From: Actinomadura terrae
GTDB taxonomy: Bacteria; Actinomycetota; Actinomycetes; Streptosporangiales; Streptosporangiaceae
Length of the DNA stretch: 64,000 nucleotides
Direction: 5' to 3'
Assembly (NCBI RefSeq): GCF_022751215.1
Contig: NZ_JAICDG010000002.1
Location: forward strand, 744,001-808,000
The notes beneath the pieces are model-generated. The model was not told where the DNA came from and searched no databases. It saw only the letters and a list, made by a program, of their open reading frames with translations. Shown here one piece after another: positions 26,401-34,375 of this stretch. The position numbers and the translations under genes were made by a program. How positions within the stretch are numbered: the stretch's first letter is position 1; every line of letters begins with the position of its first letter.

Positions 26401-26888
26401 AACGACCGGCGGACGAGCTTGCCGGTGATCTGCCGGTTCAGGATCAGCTCGGGACGGCGCCGCAGGTCGGTGCCCGACGCGGGGGCGGCGGGCGTCGAGC
26501 GCGGCTGCCACGACCACACCTGGCCCGTCCGCCTCCGCACGGCCTCCGAGCCGAGCGCGAGGTCCGACCCGGACCTCTCCAGCGAGGTCGCGAGCAGTTC
26601 GAGGCCGTCCGGGGGCAGCTCGTCGCCGCCGTCCACGAACAGCAGGTACTCCCCGCCCGCCTCGGCTGCGCCGCGGCCGCGCGCCGCGCCCCGGCTGAGC
26701 GCGCCCTCCCGGACGAGCCGGAACCGCTCGTCCGGCAGCTCGACCCCGGCGGCGCCCCCGGCGCCGTCGTCCATGACGAGGACCTCGATCTCGCCGTAGG
26801 ACTGCGCCGCGAGCGACTCCAGGGTGCCGGGGAGCAGCTCCCCGGCGCCGTGCGTGAGGACGATGACGCTGATCCGGCTACTGGACAA
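23481..26888 (-). CDS. Glycosyltransferase family 2 / TagF-like glycerophosphotransferase fusion
   Basis: About 1135 residues. TTG 26888 is preferred because AAGGAG lies seven bases upstream; GTG 26897 and GTG 26909 are alternatives. The N-terminal GT-A domain begins ISVIVLTHGAGELL, but its DxD site reads FVDGGDEL, so activity is doubtful. Beta-rich modules fill about 320-760 (VHAVAWEGDRLTVTGEAY and others). The C-terminal 380 residues are a CDP-glycerol:poly(glycerophosphate) transferase: QTWHGTPLKKIG, YAPTWRDDQYY, and SDYSSVMFDYANTGRPMLF. Such enzymes polymerise glycerol- or ribitol-phosphate on the cytoplasmic membrane face. It is the first gene of a two-gene unit with the downstream glycosyltransferase. 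Confidence 0.85.
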   Translation of the reverse strand: MSSSRISVIVLTHGAGELLPGTLESLAAQSYGEIEVLVMDDGAGGAAGVELPDERFRLVREGALSRGAARGRGAAEAGGEYLLFVDGGDELPPDGLELLATSLERSGSDLALGSEAVRRRTGQVWSWQPRSTPAAPASGTDLRRRPELILNRQITGKLVRRSFWTSAGLEFPDIGRYDDLAATVQALHLAKGIDVLSEVVLRRRHPRYGSTTVAQDIADGFGAVTLATGWLTAHADAKEARRLQLATVNTDLRVFLDVLPDLPDEEREQVVAQAAAYAAGISPKVFAEASALVRLKWHLASTGHTGELVKVVRYERGKSSPSIVRDPLRRYVVYPYWKDGSLDVPRDVYRARGEVKLRGRVHAVAWEGDRLTVTGEAYINSVSSRRRWTSLKAVTLRSGRRKITARAKQTPKPGKKSGGWSGFEFSIDAGKLRDHGQWVEGTWDVRASVLNAGVFRQGPLRGGGSGTGANPPYRYVAGDVRIVPLIVDGELRVKVEKVRVRASGLRWDGDALVVDVAAAERPPAELTLRLGDTTVAVPVVDEDGTHRARIDPAALADVPIPPEAIDDTRDWTVSADGRPLVLAEGIDDAERPFGALEVNAGRGPSGYLRVRLTTTRLIVSECAWRPDGTLVLTATHAAHSGGQVVIRGRARRKEFAFDLVPGEAGTLRAEVPVAAVPSVAGVLPLRPGRWDVLFRPAGGRERALTVRLTRAAQKGLPGALEVARREYDLESSDGRLVVAVTGDVSSEEKNAGPKIREEARRRVDRDGLRDAVVFSCFSGRQYSDSPKAIHQELVRRGSDLEQLWVVNDAQVELPDTLQAVRLNGKEWQEAVTTSRYIITNHRLGEWFQRHPDQIVLQTWHGTPLKKIGRDIKEVHFAYAPGMKHALQTKTTGPTVPEWSHLLSPNPFSTEIFRRAFAFKGEIIEAGYPRNDLMHSPEAEVVAKDVRARLGIPEGKKVVLYAPTWRDDQYYSKGRYRFDMRIDLERAREALGDDHVLLVRLHTNVVDGVPEDESGFVRDVSLYPDITELYLIADMMISDYSSVMFDYANTGRPMLFFTYDLADYRDRLRGFYFDFEAESPGPLVETSDDLIEAIRDVESATEGHRKRYEDFVARFCPLDDGRAAARTVDRIFDPTP

Positions 26889-26914
26889 GCGACCCACTCC
26901 TTCAACCACCTAAG

Positions 26915-26937
26915 GACCCGGCGCCCCGCGCCGGGTC
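26915..26937 (-). terminator. Hairpin between the two TagF-like genes
   Basis: GACCCGGCGC (26915-26924), loop CCC, and its exact complement at 26928-26937. It lies downstream of the leftward TagF-like gene ending at 27013 and upstream of the next start, so it may terminate or attenuate transcription between them. There is no T-run. Confidence 0.6.
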
Positions 26938-27012
26938 GTGAGACGACGTTTTCTGCGCGGCGGGCCCCGTGGGTGCCGGTGCCCGCCGGTGGTGCTGGAG
27001 CGGGGAGGTCGA

Positions 27013-29226
27013 TCACTGCGGAGGGTTCGGGACCTTCTCGCCCAGGAACAGCCGGCGGACGGCGCGCTCGGCCGCGTGACCGTCGTCCCAGGGGCAGAAC
27101 CGGGTCCGGAAGCCCTCCCGGGCCTTCTGCGCCGTGTCGCTCCACGCCGCCCGGGAGACGAACGCGTCGACCAGCTCGCCCTCCGTCGTGGCGACGACGC
27201 CCGGCGGGGTGGCGGTGAGGTCGAAGTTGACCCCGCGGGTCAGCTTGTAGGTCTCCCAGTCGTTGGCGTAGATCACGATCGGCTTGTCGAGGTTGGCGTA
27301 GTCGAACATGATCGAGGAGTAGTCGGTGAGCAGCGCGTCCGAGGCGATCGCGAGGTCCTCGACCGACCGGTGCCCGGACACGTCGATGACGCGGCCCTCC
27401 GGCCACCCCATGTCCGCCGCCATGTTCTTCAGCTTGTAGTAGTAGTGCGCGCGCACCAGCAGCACGTAGCCCTCGCCGAGCTGCTCCACGACCCGTCCGA
27501 TGTCGAACATCGGCGTGTAGCGGCGCTGGTACTCGCGGTGCGTCGGCGCATACAGGATCGCGGTCCTGCCCTCGGGCACGCCCAGCTCGTCGCGCAGCCG
27601 CAGCCGCTCCTCGTCGGTGGCCCGCACCAGCCGGTCGTTGCGCGGGTACCCGATCTCCAGCATCTCGTAGTTGCACGGGAAACCGCGCTCCCACGCCTCG
27701 CTGGACAGCGGGTTGGACGAGACCAGGTAGTCCCAGCGGTCCGAGCGCTCGATCAGCGCCTTGAAGTCCATCTCCTTGGCGCCGACCGGATACTCCATCT
27801 GGTCGAGGCCCATCTTCTTCAGCGGCGTCCCGTGCTGCGTCATCAGGTGCACCTGGCCGGGGCGCTTGACGTAGTGGTCCGGGAAGTTGACGTTGTTGAC
27901 GAAGTACTTCGCGCGGGCGATCGTCCGGTAGTAGTCGGCCGATCCGGCGAGGACGTAGTCGACGCCCTCCGGGATGTTCTTGCGGTTGGCCGCCTTCACC
28001 ACCCACACGCCGTGGATGTGCGGTGCCAGTTCCTTCATCTTCTCGTAGATCGCCGCCGGGTTGCAGGAGTACCCGCGGTACCAGTAGGCGCCGAACACGG
28101 CCAGGTTCTCGTCGACGGCCAGGTGGCGCTGCATCTGGTAGAAGCGGTCCTTGGCCATCGCCTTGGAGGCCAGCACACCGCGCTTGCGGAGGTTGTTGGC
28201 CTTGCGGGCGGGCTTCTTGGCCTTGGCCTTCACCGAGCCCGGGCCGAGCCGCTGGAAGCCCCGGTAGTCGTTCTTCTGGATCAGCCGGTGCTTCTCCGCC
28301 AGGTGCGGCTTGTCGTCCGGCGGGACGTGCCCCTCCGGCCGGTACCGGTTGTAGGTCTTGGACATCTCGGCGAAGAACCGCTCGTTCTCCGACGGGTGCA
28401 CCCGGTCGCCCCGTTCGATGATCACCAGCAGGTGCCAGATCGTCCGGTCGAACATCAGCTGCCGGAACTGGTCGGCCTCCGGGCCCATCTCGTCCATGAA
28501 GGCGAAGATGCGGTCGTACTGCGCGAACGCGTCGAAGTGCTTGGCGCCGGTCGTCCTCGTGATCGCGCCCCGGCGGCGCTGCCGGTAGATGTAGCAGACC
28601 CGGTCGAGCAGGCTGAGCCGCTCGGCCGCCATCAGGATCGGGTAGGTGACGTTGACGTCCTCGTAGTAGCCGCCGCTGAAGCGCAGCCCGAGGTCGATCA
28701 GGAACTGGCGGCGGATCGCCTTGTTCCACGCCGTCATCATCATCTCAAGGACGCTCGGACGCTCGGCCAGCGTGAACACGTCCGGCGCCGGCGGCTCGCG
28801 GAACAGGTCGTTGATGATGCTGCGCTTGACCTTGCCGTTCCAGTACGAGCGCGCGTAGTCGAAGACCAGGACGTCCGGGCGGGTCTCGGCGAGCCGCTCG
28901 CAGATCGCGCGGACGGCGCCCTCGGTGGCGTGGTCGTCGCTGTCGAAGAACCAGACGTAGTCGCCGGTCGCCGCGTCGAACCCGGTGTTGCGCGCCTGCC
29001 CGAGCCCGACGTTCTCGGTGAGGTGCAGGACGCGGACCCGGGAGTCGCGTTCGGCGTACTCGTCGAGGATCTCCCCGCATGCGTCCGGCGAGGCGTCGTC
29101 GACCGCGATCACTTCCAGGTTCGGAAGATCGGGATCGAGGATCGAGTCCATGCACTGCCGGATGTACCCCTGCACCTTGTGCACGGGCACGATGATGCTC
29201 AGAGAGATGTCATTACCACTGCTCAC
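27013..29226 (-). CDS. Glycosyltransferase family 2 / TagF-like glycerophosphotransferase fusion
   Basis: A 737-residue two-domain protein. The GT-A domain (about 1-260) has LSIIVPVHKVQGYIRQ, VIAVDDASPDA and an intact DxD site in FFDSDDHATEG near residue 95. A basic linker (KAKAKKPARKANNLRKRG) leads to a CDP-glycerol glycerophosphotransferase domain (about 350-735) with LMTQHGTPLKKMG, YAPTHREYQRRY and TDYSSIMFDYANLDKPIVI. The fusion suggests that one chain adds a sugar and an alditol phosphate alternately. The GTG start at 29226 has no clear ribosome-binding site. It differs from its larger neighbour by lacking the beta modules. Confidence 0.86.
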   Translation of the reverse strand: MSSGNDISLSIIVPVHKVQGYIRQCMDSILDPDLPNLEVIAVDDASPDACGEILDEYAERDSRVRVLHLTENVGLGQARNTGFDAATGDYVWFFDSDDHATEGAVRAICERLAETRPDVLVFDYARSYWNGKVKRSIINDLFREPPAPDVFTLAERPSVLEMMMTAWNKAIRRQFLIDLGLRFSGGYYEDVNVTYPILMAAERLSLLDRVCYIYRQRRRGAITRTTGAKHFDAFAQYDRIFAFMDEMGPEADQFRQLMFDRTIWHLLVIIERGDRVHPSENERFFAEMSKTYNRYRPEGHVPPDDKPHLAEKHRLIQKNDYRGFQRLGPGSVKAKAKKPARKANNLRKRGVLASKAMAKDRFYQMQRHLAVDENLAVFGAYWYRGYSCNPAAIYEKMKELAPHIHGVWVVKAANRKNIPEGVDYVLAGSADYYRTIARAKYFVNNVNFPDHYVKRPGQVHLMTQHGTPLKKMGLDQMEYPVGAKEMDFKALIERSDRWDYLVSSNPLSSEAWERGFPCNYEMLEIGYPRNDRLVRATDEERLRLRDELGVPEGRTAILYAPTHREYQRRYTPMFDIGRVVEQLGEGYVLLVRAHYYYKLKNMAADMGWPEGRVIDVSGHRSVEDLAIASDALLTDYSSIMFDYANLDKPIVIYANDWETYKLTRGVNFDLTATPPGVVATTEGELVDAFVSRAAWSDTAQKAREGFRTRFCPWDDGHAAERAVRRLFLGEKVPNPPQ

Positions 29227-29285
29227 GGAACGCCAATCAACTTCTCGGTGAAATCTGGATCATACCCGCACACGGTAGTAAGAGC

Positions 29286-30371
29286 TTATGTCCGGGGATG
29301 CGAGGGCTTGAGCAGCCATCGGGCCTTGGGCTCCACTGCCCAGCGGGTGGCCCGCTGCACCGGGGCGGTGGCGAGCACCACTCCGAGTGCCAGCGCGGCC
29401 AGCGTGACCCCGACCAGGCCGAGCGGGTTGTGCAGGGCGGGCTTGGCCAGAAAGCCGGTGTAGTCGAAGGTCTTCACGACGAGGCCGTGCAGGAGGTAGA
29501 CGTACATCGTCCGCGTCCCCATCGTCGTGTACCAGGCGTGGCCGCGCGGGATCGCGGCGAGGAACGCGGCGCCGAGGACGAGCGCCAGCACGACGGCGAG
29601 GACCCGCCAGCCCATGCCCTCGGGCGTGGAGTAGCCCATGTCCTCGTAGCCCATCGTCCACCAGATGAAGCCCTTGTCGATCTTCGGGACGACCGTGCCG
29701 CGCTCCCAGACGTAGGCGATCGGCAGCGCCGCCGCCAGCACGCCGAGGCCCGCCCAGCGCGCCCACGGGCGGCGCAGCACCTGCACGTGCCGGGGTTCGA
29801 CGGTCAGGCCGAGGACGAAGAACGGCAGCAGCCCGGCCGTCCGGCTGAGCGTGGAGTCGGCGGTGAACGTCCACGTGCCCGCGACCAGCGCCAGCCCCAG
29901 CGACACCGTCACCGGGTGGCGCAGGTGCCCCCACAGCGGCGCGCTCAGCCGCCAGAACACCATCGCGACCAGGAACCACATCAGGAAATGCGGACGGAAA
30001 AGCGAGCTCAACCGGAAATCGGCGTCGTTGATGAGCGTGAGCTGCAACCGGTAAAGCACGATGAAAATCACATAGGGCACGACCAAGCTGGGGAAGATAT
30101 TCCGGAACTTGTCCGTGGAGCGCATGAACCCGCGCGAGAAGTAGCCGGAGACGAACACGAACACCGGCATGTGGAATCCATACAGCACCATGTACGCGGC
30201 GTGGGCGGACTGGCTGTCCCCGAACTCGGCCCAGACGTGCCCGACGACGACGAGCAGGGCCGTGAAGAACTTGGCGTTGTCGAAGTAGGCGTCGCGGGGG
30301 CGTGGCTGCGGCACGGGCCCGCCGGCGGGTTCGCCGGCCGGAGGACGCGCCTGGGGGAGGGTTTCCGTCAT
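29286..30371 (-). CDS. Acyltransferase family 3 membrane protein
   Basis: About 361 residues from ATG 30371, with a possible longer form from GTG 30404. After a Pro-rich cytosolic start, the first membrane segment carries the family histidine in LLVVVGHVWAEFGD, preceded by RDAYFDNAKFF. About ten membrane helices follow. Acyltransferase-3 proteins O-acetylate or succinylate extracytoplasmic polysaccharides. It is a paralogue of the gene at 30507-31682 with the same organisation. A 16-bp direct repeat covers the interval between the two possible starts. Confidence 0.83.
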   Translation of the reverse strand: MTETLPQARPPAGEPAGGPVPQPRPRDAYFDNAKFFTALLVVVGHVWAEFGDSQSAHAAYMVLYGFHMPVFVFVSGYFSRGFMRSTDKFRNIFPSLVVPYVIFIVLYRLQLTLINDADFRLSSLFRPHFLMWFLVAMVFWRLSAPLWGHLRHPVTVSLGLALVAGTWTFTADSTLSRTAGLLPFFVLGLTVEPRHVQVLRRPWARWAGLGVLAAALPIAYVWERGTVVPKIDKGFIWWTMGYEDMGYSTPEGMGWRVLAVVLALVLGAAFLAAIPRGHAWYTTMGTRTMYVYLLHGLVVKTFDYTGFLAKPALHNPLGLVGVTLAALALGVVLATAPVQRATRWAVEPKARWLLKPSHPRT

Positions 30372-30381
30372 GTCTCCGAAA

Positions 30382-30412
30382 GATTCACTTGGCACGGGAT
30401 TCACTTGGCACG
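30382..30412. repeat. Tandem direct repeat at the acyltransferase start
   Basis: GATTCACTTGGCACG occurs at 30382-30396 and again at 30398-30412, one base apart (16-bp period). It lies 10-40 bases upstream of ATG 30371 on the coding strand. It could be a regulator-binding direct repeat, or coding sequence of a slightly longer protein starting at 30404. Confidence 0.6.
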
Positions 30413-30506
30413 CGACGAACGTTCACGTGAGGGGATGCCGACTCTAGTGCCCCGCCGGAGGGCGCGGAGGGCGATGCGGCAGACTGCCGCGCGGGCGGCG
30501 ATCACG

Positions 30507-31682
30507 TCAGCCCCGGGCGCGGGGCCGCCGCAGCGGCGTGAACACCCAGGTCATCTTGGGTTCCAGCGCCCAGCTCATGCAGCGCACGACCGGCCGCGTG
30601 CACAGGCAGGTGCCGACGACCACGGCGCCCGCGACGACCGCGACGACGCCCGCCGGGGTGTGCATCCAGTCCGCGCCCCACCAGCCGGTGAAGTTCAGCA
30701 GCCGCGTCACGAACCCGTGCAGCAGGTAGGCGTACAGGGTCGCGGCGCCGAGCGCGGTGAACCAGTACCGCCGCCGGGGGACGATCGCGAGGAACGCCGC
30801 GACCAGCACGATCGCGCAGCAGAACATGCCGAGCCGCATCACCGTCCCGGCGAAGTTGCCGACGCCGAGCTCGAAGTGCGCGTGCTTCCAGAAGATCCAG
30901 TCCCGCGACATGCGGTTCATGACGAGGTAGGAGCAGCCGAGCCCGACCGCGAGGACGGCGAACCCGATCGGCCGCGCGATCGGCCGCTTCAGCAGCTCGA
31001 AGTGCGCGGGCTTCAGGTTGAGCCCGAGGACGTAGAACGGCAGCAGCCCGAACACCCGGTGGATGTCGAAGGTCCCCCCGAGGTCGCTCATGTACGACAG
31101 CAGCGAGAACGTCAGCGCGACCGCCAGCGGCCACCGGATCTGCTGCCAGACCGGGGTGGACAGCCGCCACAGGAACAGCGCGCACAGGAACCAGGTGAGG
31201 TAGTACGGGTTGAGGAGGCTGATCTCCAGCTTGTTGTCGCCCGCCAGCCAGTCGTAGATGGAGTAGGCGAACTCGAACACCACGTACGGCACGCCGACGT
31301 TGGTGATGAGCTTGCGCGCCTTGCCGCCGGAGAACGTCCAGTTCCGCGAGAAGTAGCCGGTGATCACGATGAACAGCGGCATGTGGAACATGTAGATGAA
31401 GATGTACAGGCCCTTGGCCATCGGGACGTTCTGGAGGTTGGCCAGCGAGTGCCCGGCAACCACCAGCAGGATCGCGAGGTACTTGGCGTTGTCGAAGAAC
31501 GGGTCGCGGGGCCTGCGCGCCGCGGCGGCCGGGCCCGCGGCGGCGCCGGCCTGCCCCGGGGCGGCGGGCGGCCCGTGCTCGGCGGCGGGCGCCGCCGCCG
31601 GGTCCGGGATCGCGGCGCCGGGCACCGAGGACCAGGGCTGATCGGGTCGCTCGACCGTTCCGGGCGCGGTGGTGTGCGTCAT
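30507..31682 (-). CDS. Acyltransferase family 3 membrane protein
   Basis: A 391-residue protein with an Ala/Pro-rich cytosolic N-terminus of about 58 residues, then RDPFFDNAKYLAILLVVAGHSLANL, which contains the family histidine, and about ten membrane segments (for example LIVMNR... and VGTCLCTRPVV flanks). It is closely similar in plan to the neighbouring acyltransferase at 29286-30371, so this is a local duplication. Probable function is O-acylation of a wall polysaccharide on the outer face. The start at ATG 31682 has no strong ribosome-binding site. It lies 40 bases downstream of the LCP gene on the same strand and may be cotranscribed with it. Confidence 0.83.
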   Translation of the reverse strand: MTHTTAPGTVERPDQPWSSVPGAAIPDPAAAPAAEHGPPAAPGQAGAAAGPAAAARRPRDPFFDNAKYLAILLVVAGHSLANLQNVPMAKGLYIFIYMFHMPLFIVITGYFSRNWTFSGGKARKLITNVGVPYVVFEFAYSIYDWLAGDNKLEISLLNPYYLTWFLCALFLWRLSTPVWQQIRWPLAVALTFSLLSYMSDLGGTFDIHRVFGLLPFYVLGLNLKPAHFELLKRPIARPIGFAVLAVGLGCSYLVMNRMSRDWIFWKHAHFELGVGNFAGTVMRLGMFCCAIVLVAAFLAIVPRRRYWFTALGAATLYAYLLHGFVTRLLNFTGWWGADWMHTPAGVVAVVAGAVVVGTCLCTRPVVRCMSWALEPKMTWVFTPLRRPRARG

Positions 31683-31722
31683 GGCTGCGTCACGGGCCGC
31701 ACTGCGAACTGGGCTGCGCGGC

Positions 31723-33144
31723 TCAGGCTCCCTTGCAGATGTCGTCGCTTGCCTTGATCTCGCCGTTCTGCTTGGGGATTCCCCCCTTGGGGTTCTTCAG
31801 GACCGTCCAGTTGGAGCCGACGACCAGGTCCACGACGCCCGGCTTGGCGCCGGACGTGCGGGCCGTCGGCTGCGGCTTGCTCGGGATCATCCCGACGAGC
31901 GTCTGCGACTGCCGGTCGGCACCCGCACCGTACATGACCTTGGTGGTCGCCGTCGTGGGGGCGTTGCCGCCGACGGTGACCTTGAAGCCCTGCGACTCCA
32001 GGTCCTCGGCGACCCGCCGCGCCTGCCCCGCGATGCCGCTGGCGTTGAACACCCGCACCTGCACCTGGCTCGGCGGGATCTTGGCGCTGCCCTGCTTGGG
32101 CTCCTCGGGGACCGTCTTGTCGTTGCGGATCGTCGCGAAGAACGGCTGCGCGTCGGCGGTCATCGCCACCCGGTTCGGGTCGACCGGGTCGGGCCCCGAC
32201 GGGACGGTGACGAAGCGCAGCTTGCCCGAGCTCATCCCCTGCATGCCCTGGCCGATCTTCATCATGACCTGCGGGGTGAGCTCCTTGTCGGTGGTGAGCG
32301 ACTTCGTGGCCGCGTTCATCAGCGACAGCATCCGGGCGGGGTTGCTCAGCACGCCCGCGCTCATCGCCTTGTTCGCCAGCGCGCCCATGAACTTCTGCTG
32401 CCGCTTGATGCGGTCGGTGTCGGAGCCGTCCCCGAGGCCGTGCCGGACGCGGACGTAGGCGAGCGCCGTCTCACCCTTGATCGTGTGCTTGCCGCGCTTC
32501 AGGTTGAGCTTGGACAGCGGGTCGTTGACGTCCTTGGTCAGGCAGATCGGGACGCCGCCGACCGCGTTGGTGATCGACTTGAAGCCGTTGAAGTCCACCT
32601 GCATGAAGTGGTCGATGCGGATGTTGGACAGGCTCTCGATCGTCTTCATCACGCACGCGGCGCCGCCGTTGGTGAACGCCGAGTTGATCTGGGCGCGGGG
32701 CGAGGCGGGGATCGTCCGGCCGTCCCTGGTCCTGCAGGACGGCATCCGGACCATCAGGTCGCGCGGGAAGCTGATGCCCATCGCCTGGCCGCCGCCGGGC
32801 GACAGGTGCAGCAGGATCATCGTGTCCGAGCGCGGCGGCTCGTTCTTCATCGCGCGGCCGTACTTGGAGTTGGCCCCCGCCCGGGTGTCGGACCCGAGGA
32901 GCAGGATGTTCATCGCGCTGTTGAGCTTCTTCGGGCGGTTGGGGCCGAGCTGGGCGTTCACGTCCTCGTGGGAGATGTTCCCGAACGCCTTGCGGTACAG
33001 GCCGTAGGCGGTGAGCGACCCGACCACCATGACCGCCGACAGTCCGATGCACACCCAGCCGAGGATGCGCCAACCGCGTCGAGGCGACGCCTGCTGCGGA
33101 TCGGCGTCGTCGACGTACTCCATGTACATCGGGTTGCTGTTCAT
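31723..33144 (-). CDS. LCP (LytR-CpsA-Psr) family glycopolymer ligase with LytR_C domain
   Basis: A 473-residue membrane-anchored protein. A short cytosolic start is followed by one membrane helix (ILGWVCIGLSAVMVVGSL, about residues 27-44). The LCP domain (about 75-310) has ILLLGSDTRAG, the arginine site ISFPRDLMVRMP, and YVRVRHGLGDGSDTDRIKRQ, all residues that hold the polyprenyl pyrophosphate. The C-terminal LytR_C domain (about 355-440) contains VQVRVFNASGIAGQARRVA. LCP enzymes attach wall teichoic acid, capsule or arabinogalactan to peptidoglycan outside the membrane. Its place in this region makes it the likely final ligase for the polymer made here. The 157 bases upstream are a GTGGTG-rich low-complexity stretch. 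Confidence 0.92.
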   Translation of the reverse strand: MNSNPMYMEYVDDADPQQASPRRGWRILGWVCIGLSAVMVVGSLTAYGLYRKAFGNISHEDVNAQLGPNRPKKLNSAMNILLLGSDTRAGANSKYGRAMKNEPPRSDTMILLHLSPGGGQAMGISFPRDLMVRMPSCRTRDGRTIPASPRAQINSAFTNGGAACVMKTIESLSNIRIDHFMQVDFNGFKSITNAVGGVPICLTKDVNDPLSKLNLKRGKHTIKGETALAYVRVRHGLGDGSDTDRIKRQQKFMGALANKAMSAGVLSNPARMLSLMNAATKSLTTDKELTPQVMMKIGQGMQGMSSGKLRFVTVPSGPDPVDPNRVAMTADAQPFFATIRNDKTVPEEPKQGSAKIPPSQVQVRVFNASGIAGQARRVAEDLESQGFKVTVGGNAPTTATTKVMYGAGADRQSQTLVGMIPSKPQPTARTSGAKPGVVDLVVGSNWTVLKNPKGGIPKQNGEIKASDDICKGA

Positions 33145-33301
33145 CGGCTCCGTGGTCCGGGGGCGGGCCCGCTTTCCGGGGTTCGGTCGGCGTTGTGAGT
33201 CGTGGCGTGAACGGTGGTGGTGTGACGGTGGTGGTGGTGCGTGAACGTGTGAGTCGTGATCAGGGCGGCTGTGGTCGTGGTTGGAGCAAGGAGAGCGTAG
33301 G

Positions 33302-34222
33302 TCAGGCGAGCAGGCGCGGGGACCCGGATGCGTCTTTCCATCCGGGGAGCCCGGCCACCGCCGTCACATGCTCCAGCGTGACCCGCCGATCTAGGACGGC
33401 TTTGTCAAAGTTTCGTTGAATTATGACGGAAGCACCTGAGGCTAGTGGTGCGAGCAGGGACGCAAGTACCCCGTCCAGTGTGGTGAAGGACATGTCAACC
33501 AGGATCCGGCTCCGCGCGTCCAACTCCCATTTCCCGGCGGCCGCGCGGGCTCGCGCGACGATGTCCGCCCCGGTCAGTGTGGTCTTTGTCACATCGGAGC
33601 CGGGCAGCGGGGACGGCACCGTGAGCGTGGGAAGTTCGGGCGACACGCCTGGGTCGGGCACGAACCGGTCACCGTGGGCGCGGACCTCGACGGCGTAGTC
33701 GGTCACCCCGGACGGGCAGGCCGCGAGCGGGCCGCCCAGCGCGTGCAGCGACAGGCCCACGATCTCGTCCGCGTCGCTGTAGGCGCCGCCGTACGCCCCG
33801 CCGCTGAGCACGTCGTCGAGCACCTCCTCGGCCGCCGCCAGGATGTACGGCGCGGAGGTGCCGTCCGGTTCGACCGCCTCGCCGACCGCCGCACCCACCG
33901 CCTCGCCGGCCGCCTCCGGGTCGACGGGTTCGGCGACGAGCCCCGCCGACCAGCAGGCCATCAGCCACACGGCGGTCTGCCAGTGCGGCGGCAGCGCGAG
34001 CACCACCCGCGTGCCGGGTTCGGCGGCCAGCCCGTCCACCAGGAAGTTCGCGGTCTTGGCGACCCAGTTGTCGAACGTGCGCGCCGACAGCTCGACCCGC
34101 TCGCCCGAGGCGTCGTCGTAGAAGGTCACGAAGGGGCGGGACGGGTCGTCCGCGACGCGGGCGCGCAGCAGGTCGGCCGGTGCCGCTCCGCCGCCGGGGC
34201 CACCGCCGGCACGTGTGCTCAT
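33302..34222 (-). CDS. TIGR03089 family protein (AMP-binding-like, truncated)
   Basis: About 306 residues from ATG 34222. It matches the actinobacterial TIGR03089 family, which resembles the N-terminal part of acyl-CoA synthetases: VTFYDDASGERVELSARTF, RVVLALPPHWQTAVWLMACW, and MSFTTLDGVLASLLAPLA. The ATP-binding P-loop and the C-terminal domain of real AMP-forming ligases are absent, so catalysis is doubtful. A TACGCT hexamer 6 bases before the ATG suggests a leaderless transcript, diverging from the membrane glycosyltransferase. In other actinobacteria the gene lies near lcp genes, as here (from memory). Confidence 0.8.
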   Translation of the reverse strand: MSTRAGGGPGGGAAPADLLRARVADDPSRPFVTFYDDASGERVELSARTFDNWVAKTANFLVDGLAAEPGTRVVLALPPHWQTAVWLMACWSAGLVAEPVDPEAAGEAVGAAVGEAVEPDGTSAPYILAAAEEVLDDVLSGGAYGGAYSDADEIVGLSLHALGGPLAACPSGVTDYAVEVRAHGDRFVPDPGVSPELPTLTVPSPLPGSDVTKTTLTGADIVARARAAAGKWELDARSRILVDMSFTTLDGVLASLLAPLASGASVIIQRNFDKAVLDRRVTLEHVTAVAGLPGWKDASGSPRLLA

Positions 34223-34228
34223 GGGGTG

Positions 34229-34234
34229 AGCGTA
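34229..34234 (-). promoter_or_regulatory. -10 hexamer of probable leaderless promoter (TIGR03089 gene)
   Basis: TACGCT on the minus strand, 6 bases before ATG 34222; the gap (CACCCC) has no Shine-Dalgarno potential. Confidence 0.5.
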
Positions 34235-34361
34235 GAGCGCCGCACGTCGCGGCACCTCCCGGGGACGCGACTTAGCACGCGTCGGGAGTGCGTCCCGACA
34301 TGCGTCCTGAGCAGGCGTCTGGTATGGCGCGGTCGCCCGCCGGAAGGTGGGCTCGGACCGC

Positions 34362-34367
34362 TACGCT
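34362..34367 (+). promoter_or_regulatory. -10 hexamer of probable leaderless promoter (34376 gene)
   Basis: TACGCT, 8 bases before ATG 34376; the gap CCGCTCCG has no Shine-Dalgarno potential. Confidence 0.5.
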
Positions 34368-34375
34368 CCGCTCCG

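Noticed and set aside
33190..33290. GTGGTG-rich stretch upstream of the LCP gene as a coding region or CRISPR-like repeat
   Set aside because: The repeats are irregular and short with no constant spacer length; the translated frames are Thr/His low-complexity only. It is simple sequence.
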